Source: Christensenella sp. UBA1431
Lineage (GTDB): Bacteria > Bacillota > Clostridia > Christensenellales > UBA1431
Assembly (NCBI GenBank): GCA_002329665.1
Contig: DCTV01000010.1
Location: forward strand, 604-24,870
Length of the DNA stretch: 24,267 nt
Direction of reading: 5' to 3'
The position numbers and the translations under genes were made by a program. Shown piece after piece: positions 1-8,159 of this stretch. Within the stretch, counting starts at the first letter, position 1, and every line of letters begins with the position of its first letter. The notes beneath the pieces are model-generated. The model ran no database searches. It was not told the DNA's origin and was given only the letters and a program-made list of their open reading frames with translations.

Positions 1-1
1 G

Positions 2-2197
2 CTGGGGCGCTACCACCCGCACGGGGACACGTCGGTGTACGACGCGATGGTGCGCATGGCGCAGGGCTTCAATATGCGCGCGCCGCTCGTGGACGGGCAC
101 GGCAACTTCGGTTCGGTCGACGGGGACCCGGCCGCGGCCATGCGCTACACCGAGGCGCGGCTCACGCCCATCGCGCTCGAGCTGCTGCGGGACATCGAGA
201 AGGAGACGGTGGCCTTCGGCCTGAATTTCGACGACTCGACCACGGAGCCGGTCGTACTGCCGGGGCGCTACCCGAACCTGCTGGTCAACGGCGCGTCGGG
301 GATCGCGGTGGGCCTGGCGACCAACATCCCGCCCCACAACCTGGGGGAGGCCGTAGACGCGGTCATCGCACGGCTGGACGACCCTTCCTGCCCCCTCGAC
401 GACGTGATGGAGCGCCTGCCCTGCCCCGATTTCCCGACGGGCGGCGAACTCGTCGACAACGCCGAGATCAGGCGGGCGTACGAGACCGGGCGCGGGCGGC
501 TGACGCTGCGCGCGCGCACGAAGATCGAACGCGACAGGAACGGGAAGAGCCGCATCGTCGTTTTTGAACTCCCGTACCAGGTGAACAAGGCGGCGCTTCT
601 GGAAAAGGTGCTCAAGGCGAGCGAGGAAAAGAAGGCGCTCTTTTCGGGGATATCCGACATCCGGGACGAGTCGGACAGGGAGGGCATGCGCGCCGTCATA
701 GAACTCAGGAAGGACGCCGACCCGGAACTGACGCTCCAGTACCTGTACAAATACACCGATTTACAGGTGACGTTCGGCGTGAACATGGTGGCTATCGCGG
801 ACGGGAAGCCCCGCACGCTCGGGCTGCTCGAACTGATTGACCACTACATCGCCCATCAGCGGCGGGTGGTGCGGAATAGGACGCTTTACGACCTCAGCGC
901 CGCGAAACGCCGGGCGCACATCCTCGCCGGGCTGATGGCCGCCCTCGACGACATCGACCGCGCGATCGCCATCATCCGGGGAGCGCAGAAGGTGGACGAA
1001 GCGCGCACGGGCCTGATGGACGCGTTTTCCCTCGACCGCGATCAGGCGCAGGCGATACTGGACATGCGCCTGCAGCGGCTCACAGGCCTCGAGCGGCTCA
1101 ATCTTTCGAACGAATACAGGAAGCTGACGGCTTCCATCAAACGGCTCGAGGGCATCCTGAAAAGCGAGAAACGGCTCGCCAGGGTGATCCGCCAGGAACT
1201 CCTCGAGATACGGGAAAAGCACGCCGACGCCCGGCGCACGCGCCTGATCGCGCCGGAGGCCCCGCGCAGGCTGCCGGAAAAACCGAAGGCGGCGGCCGAG
1301 AAAGCGTGGGTCACGCTCAGCCGTCAGGGCTTTTTACGGCGCACGTCGTCCGATCCGGGGGCGAAGGCCGCCGAGGTTAACGGCGACGCCGCGATGGAGA
1401 CGGTCGCCTGCACGAGCGCGGACCAACTGCACGTGTTCACGACCCTGGGCAACGTGTTCGTGCTGACCTGCGCGCAGATACCCGAGGCGAAGGGCAGGGA
1501 GAGGGGGGCTTCCATATTCGGCCTCATACAGGGGCTGCAAAAAGGCGAGCGCCCCGTCGCCATGCTCAGCCTGGGCAAAGGGGAGGGCGAACTGCTTTTC
1601 TTCACGCGCGGGGGCGTGGTCAAGCGGACGGCCGCGTCGGCGTACCTCCTGAGAAAGACCCGGGCGCAGGCGATGAACGTCAGGGAAGGCGACGAGCTTA
1701 TCAGCGTGCAGCCGAAAGGGGAGGACGGCGTGGTGCTAATGGTGACCGCGCGCGGCATGAGCATACGCTTTTTAACGGACGAGGTCCCCTCGACAGGGCG
1801 GGCAACGGCGGGCGTGCGCGGAATCGCGCTCGAAAAAGGCGATACGGTCGTACTGGCCGCGCAGACGGCCGACGAGGGCGAGGTGCTCGTGCTTACCGAC
1901 GGCGGGTACGCCAAGCGCAGCCTGATCTTCGACTACGAGCCGCAGAAGAGGAACGGCAAGGGCCAGAAGACGATCGACTTCAAGAAAAACGGGGTGAACG
2001 GGCGCAGCGTCGTCGCGGCCTTCCACGTGACGGTGCCCTTCACCGTGGAAGCGCAGCTGAGCGACGGCACGGCGGAGCGCTTCAACACGGACGAAGTGCC
2101 TATCCGGAAGCGGTTTTCCAAGGGGAGCGTGCTGCTCCCCGTAACGGGCGGGCGCGCGGTCACGGCCGCGCACGCGGTGCCGGCGAACGGGGATTAA
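2..2197 (+). CDS. Type IIA DNA topoisomerase subunit A (ParC/GyrA family), 5'-truncated by window edge
   Basis: This is the DNA-cleaving and rejoining subunit of gyrase or topoisomerase IV, acting with a GyrB/ParE partner outside the window. The frame is open from base 2 and lacks roughly the first 70 residues. It opens with the quinolone-pocket motif [11 protein letters not shown], and the catalytic Tyr lies in AAMRYTE (Tyr codon 146-148). The winged-helix/tower core follows, with [13 protein letters not shown] and NIPPHNLGE, then the coiled-coil region with [17 protein letters not shown]-terminal beta-pinwheel of about six repeats starts near base 1305. The canonical GyrA box, Q(R/K)RGG(K/R)G, is missing from the first blade. 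A near match, QKRNGKG, sits in a late blade at 1943-1963. The missing first-blade box, plus FLRRTS at the blade start, leans toward ParC. The core ([14 protein letters not shown]) is also GyrA-like, so I give no symbol. The family call is secure; gyrase versus topoisomerase IV is open. Confidence 0.95.
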   Translation: MGRYHPHGDTSVYDAMVRMAQGFNMRAPLVDGHGNFGSVDGDPAAAMRYTEARLTPIALELLRDIEKETVAFGLNFDDSTTEPVVLPGRYPNLLVNGASGIAVGLATNIPPHNLGEAVDAVIARLDDPSCPLDDVMERLPCPDFPTGGELVDNAEIRRAYETGRGRLTLRARTKIERDRNGKSRIVVFELPYQVNKAALLEKVLKASEEKKALFSGISDIRDESDREGMRAVIELRKDADPELTLQYLYKYTDLQVTFGVNMVAIADGKPRTLGLLELIDHYIAHQRRVVRNRTLYDLSAAKRRAHILAGLMAALDDIDRAIAIIRGAQKVDEARTGLMDAFSLDRDQAQAILDMRLQRLTGLERLNLSNEYRKLTASIKRLEGILKSEKRLARVIRQELLEIREKHADARRTRLIAPEAPRRLPEKPKAAAEKAWVTLSRQGFLRRTSSDPGAKAAEVNGDAAMETVACTSADQLHVFTTLGNVFVLTCAQIPEAKGRERGASIFGLIQGLQKGERPVAMLSLGKGEGELLFFTRGGVVKRTAASAYLLRKTRAQAMNVREGDELISVQPKGEDGVVLMVTARGMSIRFLTDEVPSTGRATAGVRGIALEKGDTVVLAAQTADEGEVLVLTDGGYAKRSLIFDYEPQKRNGKGQKTIDFKKNGVNGRSVVAAFHVTVPFTVEAQLSDGTAERFNTDEVPIRKRFSKGSVLLPVTGGRAVTAAHAVPANGD

Positions 2198-2232
2198 AAA
2201 ACGCCGCCGGCGCGGATGCCGGCGGCGTTTTT
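2196..2232. terminator. Strong bidirectional intrinsic terminator between the topoisomerase gene and gdhA
   Basis: A perfect 11-bp GC-rich stem (2201-2211 with 2218-2228) closes a 6-base loop. A run of A precedes it and a run of T follows it (2228-2232). The same structure therefore ends transcription from the topoisomerase gene, whose stop is at 2195-2197, and from gdhA arriving on the minus strand about 70 bases past its stop. The A/T flanks can extend the stem by several pairs. Confidence 0.93.
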
Positions 2233-2302
2233 ACCGCTGAAACACGTATCGTTTCCTTGTATTCCCGTGTACCGGGCGTGTGCCGCCCGGATGCGCGAAA
2301 TC

Positions 2303-3708
<1,406 letters not shown>

Positions 3709-3714
3709 TTTTTC

Positions 3715-3742
3715 ATTATATCTACTTTAACAACACCGTCAA
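3715..3742 (-). promoter_or_regulatory. Sigma-A promoter of gdhA
   Basis: On the minus strand there is a -35 box TTGACG (3742-3737), a 16-bp spacer and a perfect -10 box TATAAT (3720-3715). Transcription should start near 3708, leaving a leader of about 70 nt. An A-rich stretch lies just upstream of the -35 box. Confidence 0.88.
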
Positions 3743-3953
3743 GGATTTTTGCAGGCAGGCTGCGCCTCGCTGTTGAATCCGGGGTTGGGCCGGCATCCTC
3801 CCTTCGTCGTGTTCATGGATTCAAGGCCGGGAAAAACGATGCCGGACCGGGAGACCTGCGCAGGAACATACGGATATTTTGGTGTGCATGCGGAAAGGGT
3901 TAGCGTCATAAATCAGAATAAAAGGAAGAAATCTGCTAAGAGAGGGTGGGCGC
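3743..3953. other. Divergent intergenic region between gdhA and the deacetylase gene
   Basis: About 210 bases with no convincing gene. Two 8-bp inverted repeats are interleaved: TTGAATCC (3773-3780) with GGATTCAA (3817-3824), and CCGGCATC (3790-3797) with GATGCCGG (3838-3845). The last 60 bases before the deacetylase are A-rich and should hold its promoter, but no clear sigma-A pair was found. A GAGGGTGGG ribosome site lies at 3942-3950. Confidence 0.5.
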
Positions 3954-4757
3954 ATGCATATCCATGTCGTCAGCTTCAGGAGATGGAAGGAGGTCTGCCT
4001 CGTCGCGCTGTTGGCGGTCCTGGCCCTGACCTACGGGGCCCTGGCCGACAACTCCGCAGTAGAGGCGGTCGCGCCGGGCGAGCGGGAGTTGCCGGTGTAC
4101 AGCGTGGAGACCGACAAAAAAGTGGTGGCGCTCACGATGGACACCGCCCAGGGAGACGAGACGTTCGGCAGGATATTCGACATACTGGACGAATACAAGG
4201 TCAAAGCGACGTTTTTCGTGACGCTGGGCTGGGCGAAGGACCACGCCGAGATCGTCAGGGAAGCGGTGAAACGGGGCCACGAGGTCGGGAACCATTCGGC
4301 GACGCACCCGCACATGTCGGGCATGCCCCGCGAAAAGGTGGTAAAAGAGCTGATGGACACCGCCGACTTCCTCGAAAAGGCGACAGGGCAAAGGACGATG
4401 CTCTTCAGGCCTCCTTTCGGCGACTACGATTCACGCCTCGTCAGGACGTGCAGGGAGTGCGGGTTCCAGGTGGTCCAGTGGGACGTGGACTCGATCGACT
4501 GGCAGGACCCCACGGTGGAGGTCATCGTGCAGCGGATCAACAGCAAGGTCCAGAACGGCTCGATCCTCCTGTTCCACACCAACGCCTCGCAGATCACCGA
4601 GTCGCTCCCGGCGGTGATCGAGAGCCTGAAGGAGAAGGGGTACGGCTTCGTGAAGGTTTCGGACCTCGTGCTTTTCAAGGACTACACGATCGATCACACG
4701 GGCCGCCAGTTCCCGGTCGAAAAGGATGAAGGTATAAACGCCTCGGAGCCGGAATAG
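3954..4757 (+). CDS. PdaB-like polysaccharide deacetylase (NodB/CE4 domain), membrane-anchored
   Basis: A predicted cell-envelope polysaccharide deacetylase of 267 aa. A short basic N-terminus (SFRRWK) is followed by one hydrophobic segment (about 14-31) that acts as signal or anchor, placing the catalytic domain outside the membrane. CE4 motifs are visible in order: TMDTAQGDE (61-69), the metal-binding HSATH (114-118), RPPFGDYD (152-159), WDVDSIDW (176-183) and LLFH (205-208). Motif 1 of typical CE4 enzymes is TFDDG; here the second Asp is Thr, and the ALTMDTAQGDE pattern matches the variant seen in PdaB (TFDISWGDE in Bacillus subtilis). The overall layout also matches PdaB, which acts in spore formation, so a sporulation or cortex role is plausible but not shown. 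Start ATG 3954 follows GAGGGTGGG. The downstream SSB-like gene begins 41 bases after the stop and may be co-transcribed. Confidence 0.9.
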   Translation: MHIHVVSFRRWKEVCLVALLAVLALTYGALADNSAVEAVAPGERELPVYSVETDKKVVALTMDTAQGDETFGRIFDILDEYKVKATFFVTLGWAKDHAEIVREAVKRGHEVGNHSATHPHMSGMPREKVVKELMDTADFLEKATGQRTMLFRPPFGDYDSRLVRTCRECGFQVVQWDVDSIDWQDPTVEVIVQRINSKVQNGSILLFHTNASQITESLPAVIESLKEKGYGFVKVSDLVLFKDYTIDHTGRQFPVEKDEGINASEPE

Positions 4758-4798
4758 GAATGAAGCAGCGCGTATTCATACGACGGTGGAGGGACCCA

Positions 4799-5428
4799 AT
4801 GCACAAAAGCCCGAGCCAAAACAATAACTGCTGCTTCATCTGCGGCCGCGTCTGTTCCCCTCCGATGCCCAGCCACAGCATATACGGGGAAGGGTTCTAC
4901 CGGATGGAACTGGAGGTGCCCCGGCTGAGCAAACAGGTGGACATCCTTCCCGTGACGGTGTCCGAGCGCCTCCTGGACCCGAACACGGACATTCGCGGCA
5001 GGATCGTTACCGTAGAGGGCCAGCTCAGGTCCTACAACAAGATGGTGGAAGGACACAGCCGCCTCATCATATCCGTTTTCGCGCGCGCGGTGTATCCCGT
5101 GGACCGTTTTCCCGATGACCCCAATTGCATAACGCTGGAAGGCTACGTATGCAAGCCGCCCGTGTACAGGACCACGCCTTTCCACAGGGAGATCACCGAC
5201 ATGCTGCTCGCGGTCAACCGGGCTTACGAAAAATCGGACTACATACCGTGCATCTGCTGGGGGCATAACGCGAGGGCCTCGAGCCAGATCGCGGTGGGCA
5301 CGAGGGTGTGCGTAAACGGCCGCATTCAGAGCCGGGACTACGACAAACAGCTCGACAACGGGGAGATCCAGCGCAGGCGGGTCTACGAAGTGTCCGTGCG
5401 CCGGCTGACGGTGTGCCCGGAACCGTGA
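4799..5428 (+). CDS. SSB-like OB-fold protein (clostridial single-stranded DNA-binding family)
   Basis: A 209-aa protein that I recognise as the clostridial SSB-related family rather than the canonical SSB. The N-terminal half carries IYGEGFYRMELEVPRLS, DILPVTVSERLLD and GQLRSYNK. The second half (110-209) has an SSB-type OB pattern: TLEGYVCKPPVYRTTP, LLAVNRAYEKSDYIPCICWG and GRIQSRDYDK. No acidic DDDIPF-like tail is present, so it probably does not replace the main SSB. The start is set by GGTGGAGGG (4785-4793), six bases before ATG 4799; an in-frame ATG at 4760 has no proper ribosome site. The N-terminus is cysteine-rich (C11, C12, C15, C19). It follows the deacetylase and is closed by a hairpin about 100 bases downstream. 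Single-stranded nucleic-acid binding is inferred from the fold; the specific job is unknown. Confidence 0.82.
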   Translation: MHKSPSQNNNCCFICGRVCSPPMPSHSIYGEGFYRMELEVPRLSKQVDILPVTVSERLLDPNTDIRGRIVTVEGQLRSYNKMVEGHSRLIISVFARAVYPVDRFPDDPNCITLEGYVCKPPVYRTTPFHREITDMLLAVNRAYEKSDYIPCICWGHNARASSQIAVGTRVCVNGRIQSRDYDKQLDNGEIQRRRVYEVSVRRLTVCPEP

Positions 5429-5455
5429 CGCGGCCTATCTGCTCAAAAGCTCAAT

Positions 5456-5560
5456 TTCGGGGGATTCAAATTCTCCGCTTAAACCATACAGGAAACCCCT
5501 GCAATCCCCGAATGGTTTGCAGGCGGCCTAACGGCGCCCATGGGCGCCGTTTCGGCCTGC
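5456..5560 (+). other. Structured intergenic element: interleaved inverted repeats plus terminator-like hairpin
   Basis: Several complementary segments are packed into about 105 bases after the SSB-like gene. TTCGGGGGATT (5456-5466) matches AATCCCCGAA (5503-5512) with one bulged G. AAACCAT (5481-5487) matches ATGGTTT (5512-5518). A small CAGG/CCTG hairpin lies at 5489-5501. The first two pairings are interleaved, so they form a pseudoknot or alternative states. A perfect 10-bp palindromic core follows at 5530-5551 (AACGGCGCCC with GGGCGCCGTT), with imperfect extension to 5519-5560. Only three T follow it, so it is a weak terminator candidate for the upstream gene. It could equally be part of a small RNA or 3' UTR element. 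Confidence 0.5.
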
Positions 5561-5580
5561 CCGGGAGAGCCGCGCGGGGT

Positions 5581-5608
5581 TTGTTTCAGCGCTATGATGT
5601 GTTAAAAT
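5581..5608 (+). promoter_or_regulatory. Candidate sigma-A promoter for yerC-pcrA-ligA
   Basis: TAAAAT (5603-5608) makes a good -10 box. The -35 box TTGTTT (5581-5586) is weak, with a 16-bp spacer. A start near 5615 would give a leader of about 40 nt before yerC. The position, directly after a hairpin and ahead of a tight gene cluster, supports the call. Confidence 0.6.
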
Positions 5609-5655
5609 GTGCATAGGGCCGGGACGGCATACACGAAAGACACGGAGGAATGAAG

Positions 5656-5955
5656 ATGCGCTACGAATCCAGGCTCGCCTCGGAAGAGGCGGACAGGCTT
5701 TTTGCCGGAGTCCTCGCGCTCGAAACGGTGGAGGACTGCTACCGGTTCTTCGACGATCTGTGCACGATAAAGGAGGTGCAGGCCATGGCCCAGCGCTTCA
5801 CCGTGGCGGGCCAGCTCAAGGCGGGCGTGACCTATCAGGAGATAGCGCAGACGACGGGCGCGAGCACGGCGACGATAAGCCGTGTGAACCGCTGCCTGCA
5901 CTACGGGGCGGGAGGCTACCAACTGGTGCTGGAAAGGCTGCGTCGCGACAAATGA
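5656..5955 (+). CDS. yerC: YerC/YecD family TrpR-related DNA-binding protein
   Basis: A small cytoplasmic protein (99 aa) of the TrpR/YerC superfamily. The signature CYRFFDDLCTIKEVQAMAQR is followed by a helix-turn-helix, TYQEIAQTTGASTATISRV, and the closing NRCLHYGAGGY, all typical of Bacillus YerC. Its regulatory target is not established in general; the TrpR-like domain implies sequence-specific DNA binding, and the ligand and target genes here are unknown. GGAGG (5644-5648) is only one base from ATG 5650 but seven from ATG 5656, so the second Met is the better start. The stop overlaps the pcrA start as ATGA, implying coupled translation. A promoter-like sequence at 5581-5608 lies just upstream, so the protein may control its own operon. 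Confidence 0.92.
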   Translation: MRYESRLASEEADRLFAGVLALETVEDCYRFFDDLCTIKEVQAMAQRFTVAGQLKAGVTYQEIAQTTGASTATISRVNRCLHYGAGGYQLVLERLRRDK

Positions 5956-8159
5956 CAGGGAGTGAACCGCTAAACGAGGTACAGAAAAAAGCCGTGCTCC
6001 AAACGAAGGGACCGTGCCTGATCTTCGCCGGCGCAGGCTCCGGGAAGACGCGCGTGCTGACCCACCGCATCGCCCACATCCTCGAGCACGAGGACGTGCT
6101 GCCCGCCAACATCCTCGCGCTCACCTTCACTAACAAGGCCGCGCGCGAGATGAAGGAGCGCGTGGAGGCGCTGGTGCCCGGCGGCGCGGCGGGGATGTTC
6201 GTGGGGACGTTCCACAGCCTGTGCGCCTCCTTCCTGCGAAGGGACGGGGAAGCGATCGGGATCGGCCCGAATTTCTCCATCTTCGACACGGCCGACCAGA
6301 ACCAGGTGATCTCCGAAGCGATGAAACGCCTGAACATCGACGAGAAACAGTTCCCGAGGCGCTTTTTCAGGGCGCGGATCTCGGACGCCAAAAACGCCTG
6401 CCTCTCCCCCGAGGCGTACGCAAAGGAGCTGGGCCTCAAGGCGAACGACCCGGTGTTCGAGGTCTACAAACGCTACGAACAGCGGCTGAAGGAATGCGGC
6501 GCCCTCGACTTCGACGACCTGCTGCTAAGGGGCGTCGAGCTGCTGGAAACGTCGAAGGAGACGCTTATAAGATACCAGGACCGTTACCTTTATATCCACG
6601 TCGACGAGTATCAGGACACCAACGCCGCGCAGTACAGGCTCCTTCGCCTGCTCGCGGCGCGCCATAAAAACCTCTGCGTGGTGGGGGACGACGACCAGAG
6701 CATATACAGTTGGCGCGGCGCGGACATCACCAACATACTCAACTTCGAAAAGGACTTCCCGGACGCGAAGGTTTTCTACCTCGAACAGAACTACCGCTCG
6801 ACCGAGCACATCCTTCAGGTTGCGAACGCGGTGATCGCCAATAACTGCGCCCGCAGGCAGAAGAAGCTCTGGTCCAGGCTGGGCCGGGGCGAGCGCGTGA
6901 AGGTGTTCACGGCCAGGGACGAGTACGACGAGGCGCAGTTCGTCTATGGCGAGATCGTGCGCCTGCAAGAGGACGAGTTCGTCCCGCTGGACAACATCGC
7001 CGTGCTCTACCGCACCAACGCCCAGTCGCGCGTGTTCGAGGAGCGGTTCATGCGCTATTCCCTGCCCTACCGCGTGTACGGGGGCCTGAAGTTCTACGAC
7101 AGGAGGGAGATCAAGGACCTCGTTGCCTATCTTCGGGTGCTGGACAACCCCCGGGACGACGTGAGCCTGATGCGCGTCATCAACACCCCGCGCCGCGGGA
7201 TCGGGGACGCCACATTGCAGAAGCTGGCGGCGGAGGCTGCCCGGCGGGGCGAATCGGTGATGGACGTGCTTATAGACCTCGATTCGTCCGGGCTGGACGC
7301 GCGCGTGAAAAAGAAACTGGAGGCGTTCAGCGCGCTCATCGCGCGGTTCATCGCCCTCTCCCGCGTGGCCCGGCCGTCGGAGCTGATCGAAACGATCATC
7401 GACGAGACGGGGTACGCGCTGTACCTCGAGAACGGGCCCGGAGAGAACGTGCAGGCCAGGCTCGAGAACCTCGACGAGTTCATCGCGTCGGTGGCCGAGT
7501 ACGAGGCCGGCGCGCCGGACGCTTCCCTGAGCGGGTTTCTGGAAACGGTATCGCTCTCGACCGACATGGACGAGACGAAGAAGCTGAGCCGCGGCGCGGT
7601 CACGCTGATGACCCTGCACAGCGCGAAAGGCCTGGAATTCGAGGCCGTATTCATCGTGGGGCTCGAGGACAACCTCTTCCCGCACGCCTCGGCGCAGGTC
7701 GACCCGGACGAACTCGAGGAGGAGCGGCGGCTCTGTTACGTGGGCGTCACCAGGGCGCAGCGAAGGCTCTACCTCACGCACGCGCTCGAACGCCGCATGC
7801 GGCAGGAGCGCCTGCGCTGCCGCGTTTCGAGGTTCATATCCGAGATGCCCGAAGAGGACCTGTACATCCTTAGGCCCCAGTTATTTTCGCTCCAGCCGGG
7901 CATGCTAAGCGGTGACCGGGCGTCCCGGCCTTTAACCCCCCCCGAAAGCCGGGCGCAGCCCGCCCCGGCGCCTAAAAGGACGGTTTACGGCGTCGCGGAC
8001 AAGGTCGAACACGACAGGTTCGGGCGCGGCACCGTGGTGCGCGTGGAGGGGCAGGGCGAGAACGCAATTTTGACCATAGCGTTCGACGGACAGGGCGTCA
8101 AGAAGCTCTCCGTCGCCTACGCCCCGATACGCAGGCTGGAGGTGAACGCCAATGGATGA
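5952..8159 (+). CDS. pcrA: ATP-dependent 3'-5' DNA helicase PcrA (UvrD/Rep family)
   Basis: A superfamily 1A helicase of 735 aa that unwinds DNA in excision repair, plasmid replication and removal of recombination or transcription blocks. Motifs are all present: Walker A GAGSGKT (27-33), Walker B DEYQD (218-222), GDDDQSIYSWRG (245-256), EQNYRSTEHIL, TLHSAKGLEFEAVF (from 554) and RRLCYVGVTRAQ. The C-terminal 58 residues (about 678-735), with KVEHDRFGRGTVV and the ending AYAPIRRLE, form the small Tudor-like domain that in PcrA contacts RNA polymerase. ATG 5952 is the right start because it gives the normal N-terminus; the frame is open further upstream but only as overlap with yerC. The gene is coupled to yerC by ATGA and overlaps ligA by eight bases. 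Pairing with ligA is common in Bacillota and fits a repair operon. Confidence 0.97.
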   Translation: MTGSEPLNEVQKKAVLQTKGPCLIFAGAGSGKTRVLTHRIAHILEHEDVLPANILALTFTNKAAREMKERVEALVPGGAAGMFVGTFHSLCASFLRRDGEAIGIGPNFSIFDTADQNQVISEAMKRLNIDEKQFPRRFFRARISDAKNACLSPEAYAKELGLKANDPVFEVYKRYEQRLKECGALDFDDLLLRGVELLETSKETLIRYQDRYLYIHVDEYQDTNAAQYRLLRLLAARHKNLCVVGDDDQSIYSWRGADITNILNFEKDFPDAKVFYLEQNYRSTEHILQVANAVIANNCARRQKKLWSRLGRGERVKVFTARDEYDEAQFVYGEIVRLQEDEFVPLDNIAVLYRTNAQSRVFEERFMRYSLPYRVYGGLKFYDRREIKDLVAYLRVLDNPRDDVSLMRVINTPRRGIGDATLQKLAAEAARRGESVMDVLIDLDSSGLDARVKKKLEAFSALIARFIALSRVARPSELIETIIDETGYALYLENGPGENVQARLENLDEFIASVAEYEAGAPDASLSGFLETVSLSTDMDETKKLSRGAVTLMTLHSAKGLEFEAVFIVGLEDNLFPHASAQVDPDELEEERRLCYVGVTRAQRRLYLTHALERRMRQERLRCRVSRFISEMPEEDLYILRPQLFSLQPGMLSGDRASRPLTPPESRAQPAPAPKRTVYGVADKVEHDRFGRGTVVRVEGQGENAILTIAFDGQGVKKLSVAYAPIRRLEVNANG

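Noticed and set aside
2272..2290. Hairpin CCGGGCG/CGCCCGG just downstream of gdhA as its terminator
   Set aside because: No T tract follows on the minus strand; the shared terminator at 2196-2232 is far better. It may stabilise the 3' end.
3885..3925. Sigma-F/G-type promoter for the PdaB-like gene
   Set aside because: A GCATG and a CATAAAT at plausible spacing match only part of the consensus; too weak to claim.
3749..4729. Plus-strand open frame overlapping the deacetylase in another frame
   Set aside because: Low-complexity Gly/Arg-rich translation; the overlapping frame carries all CE4 motifs.
3817..5469. GGATTCAA occurring both at 3817 and 5462 as a repeat family
   Set aside because: Only eight bases are shared and the flanks do not align.
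5607..5951. Upstream in-frame extension of PcrA
   Set aside because: It overlaps yerC in another frame and has no family similarity; ATG 5952 gives the normal PcrA N-terminus and an ATGA junction.
6525..7781. Minus-strand open frame of 418 codons inside pcrA
   Set aside because: Same GC-driven antisense artefact; the plus-strand helicase motifs run through it intact.
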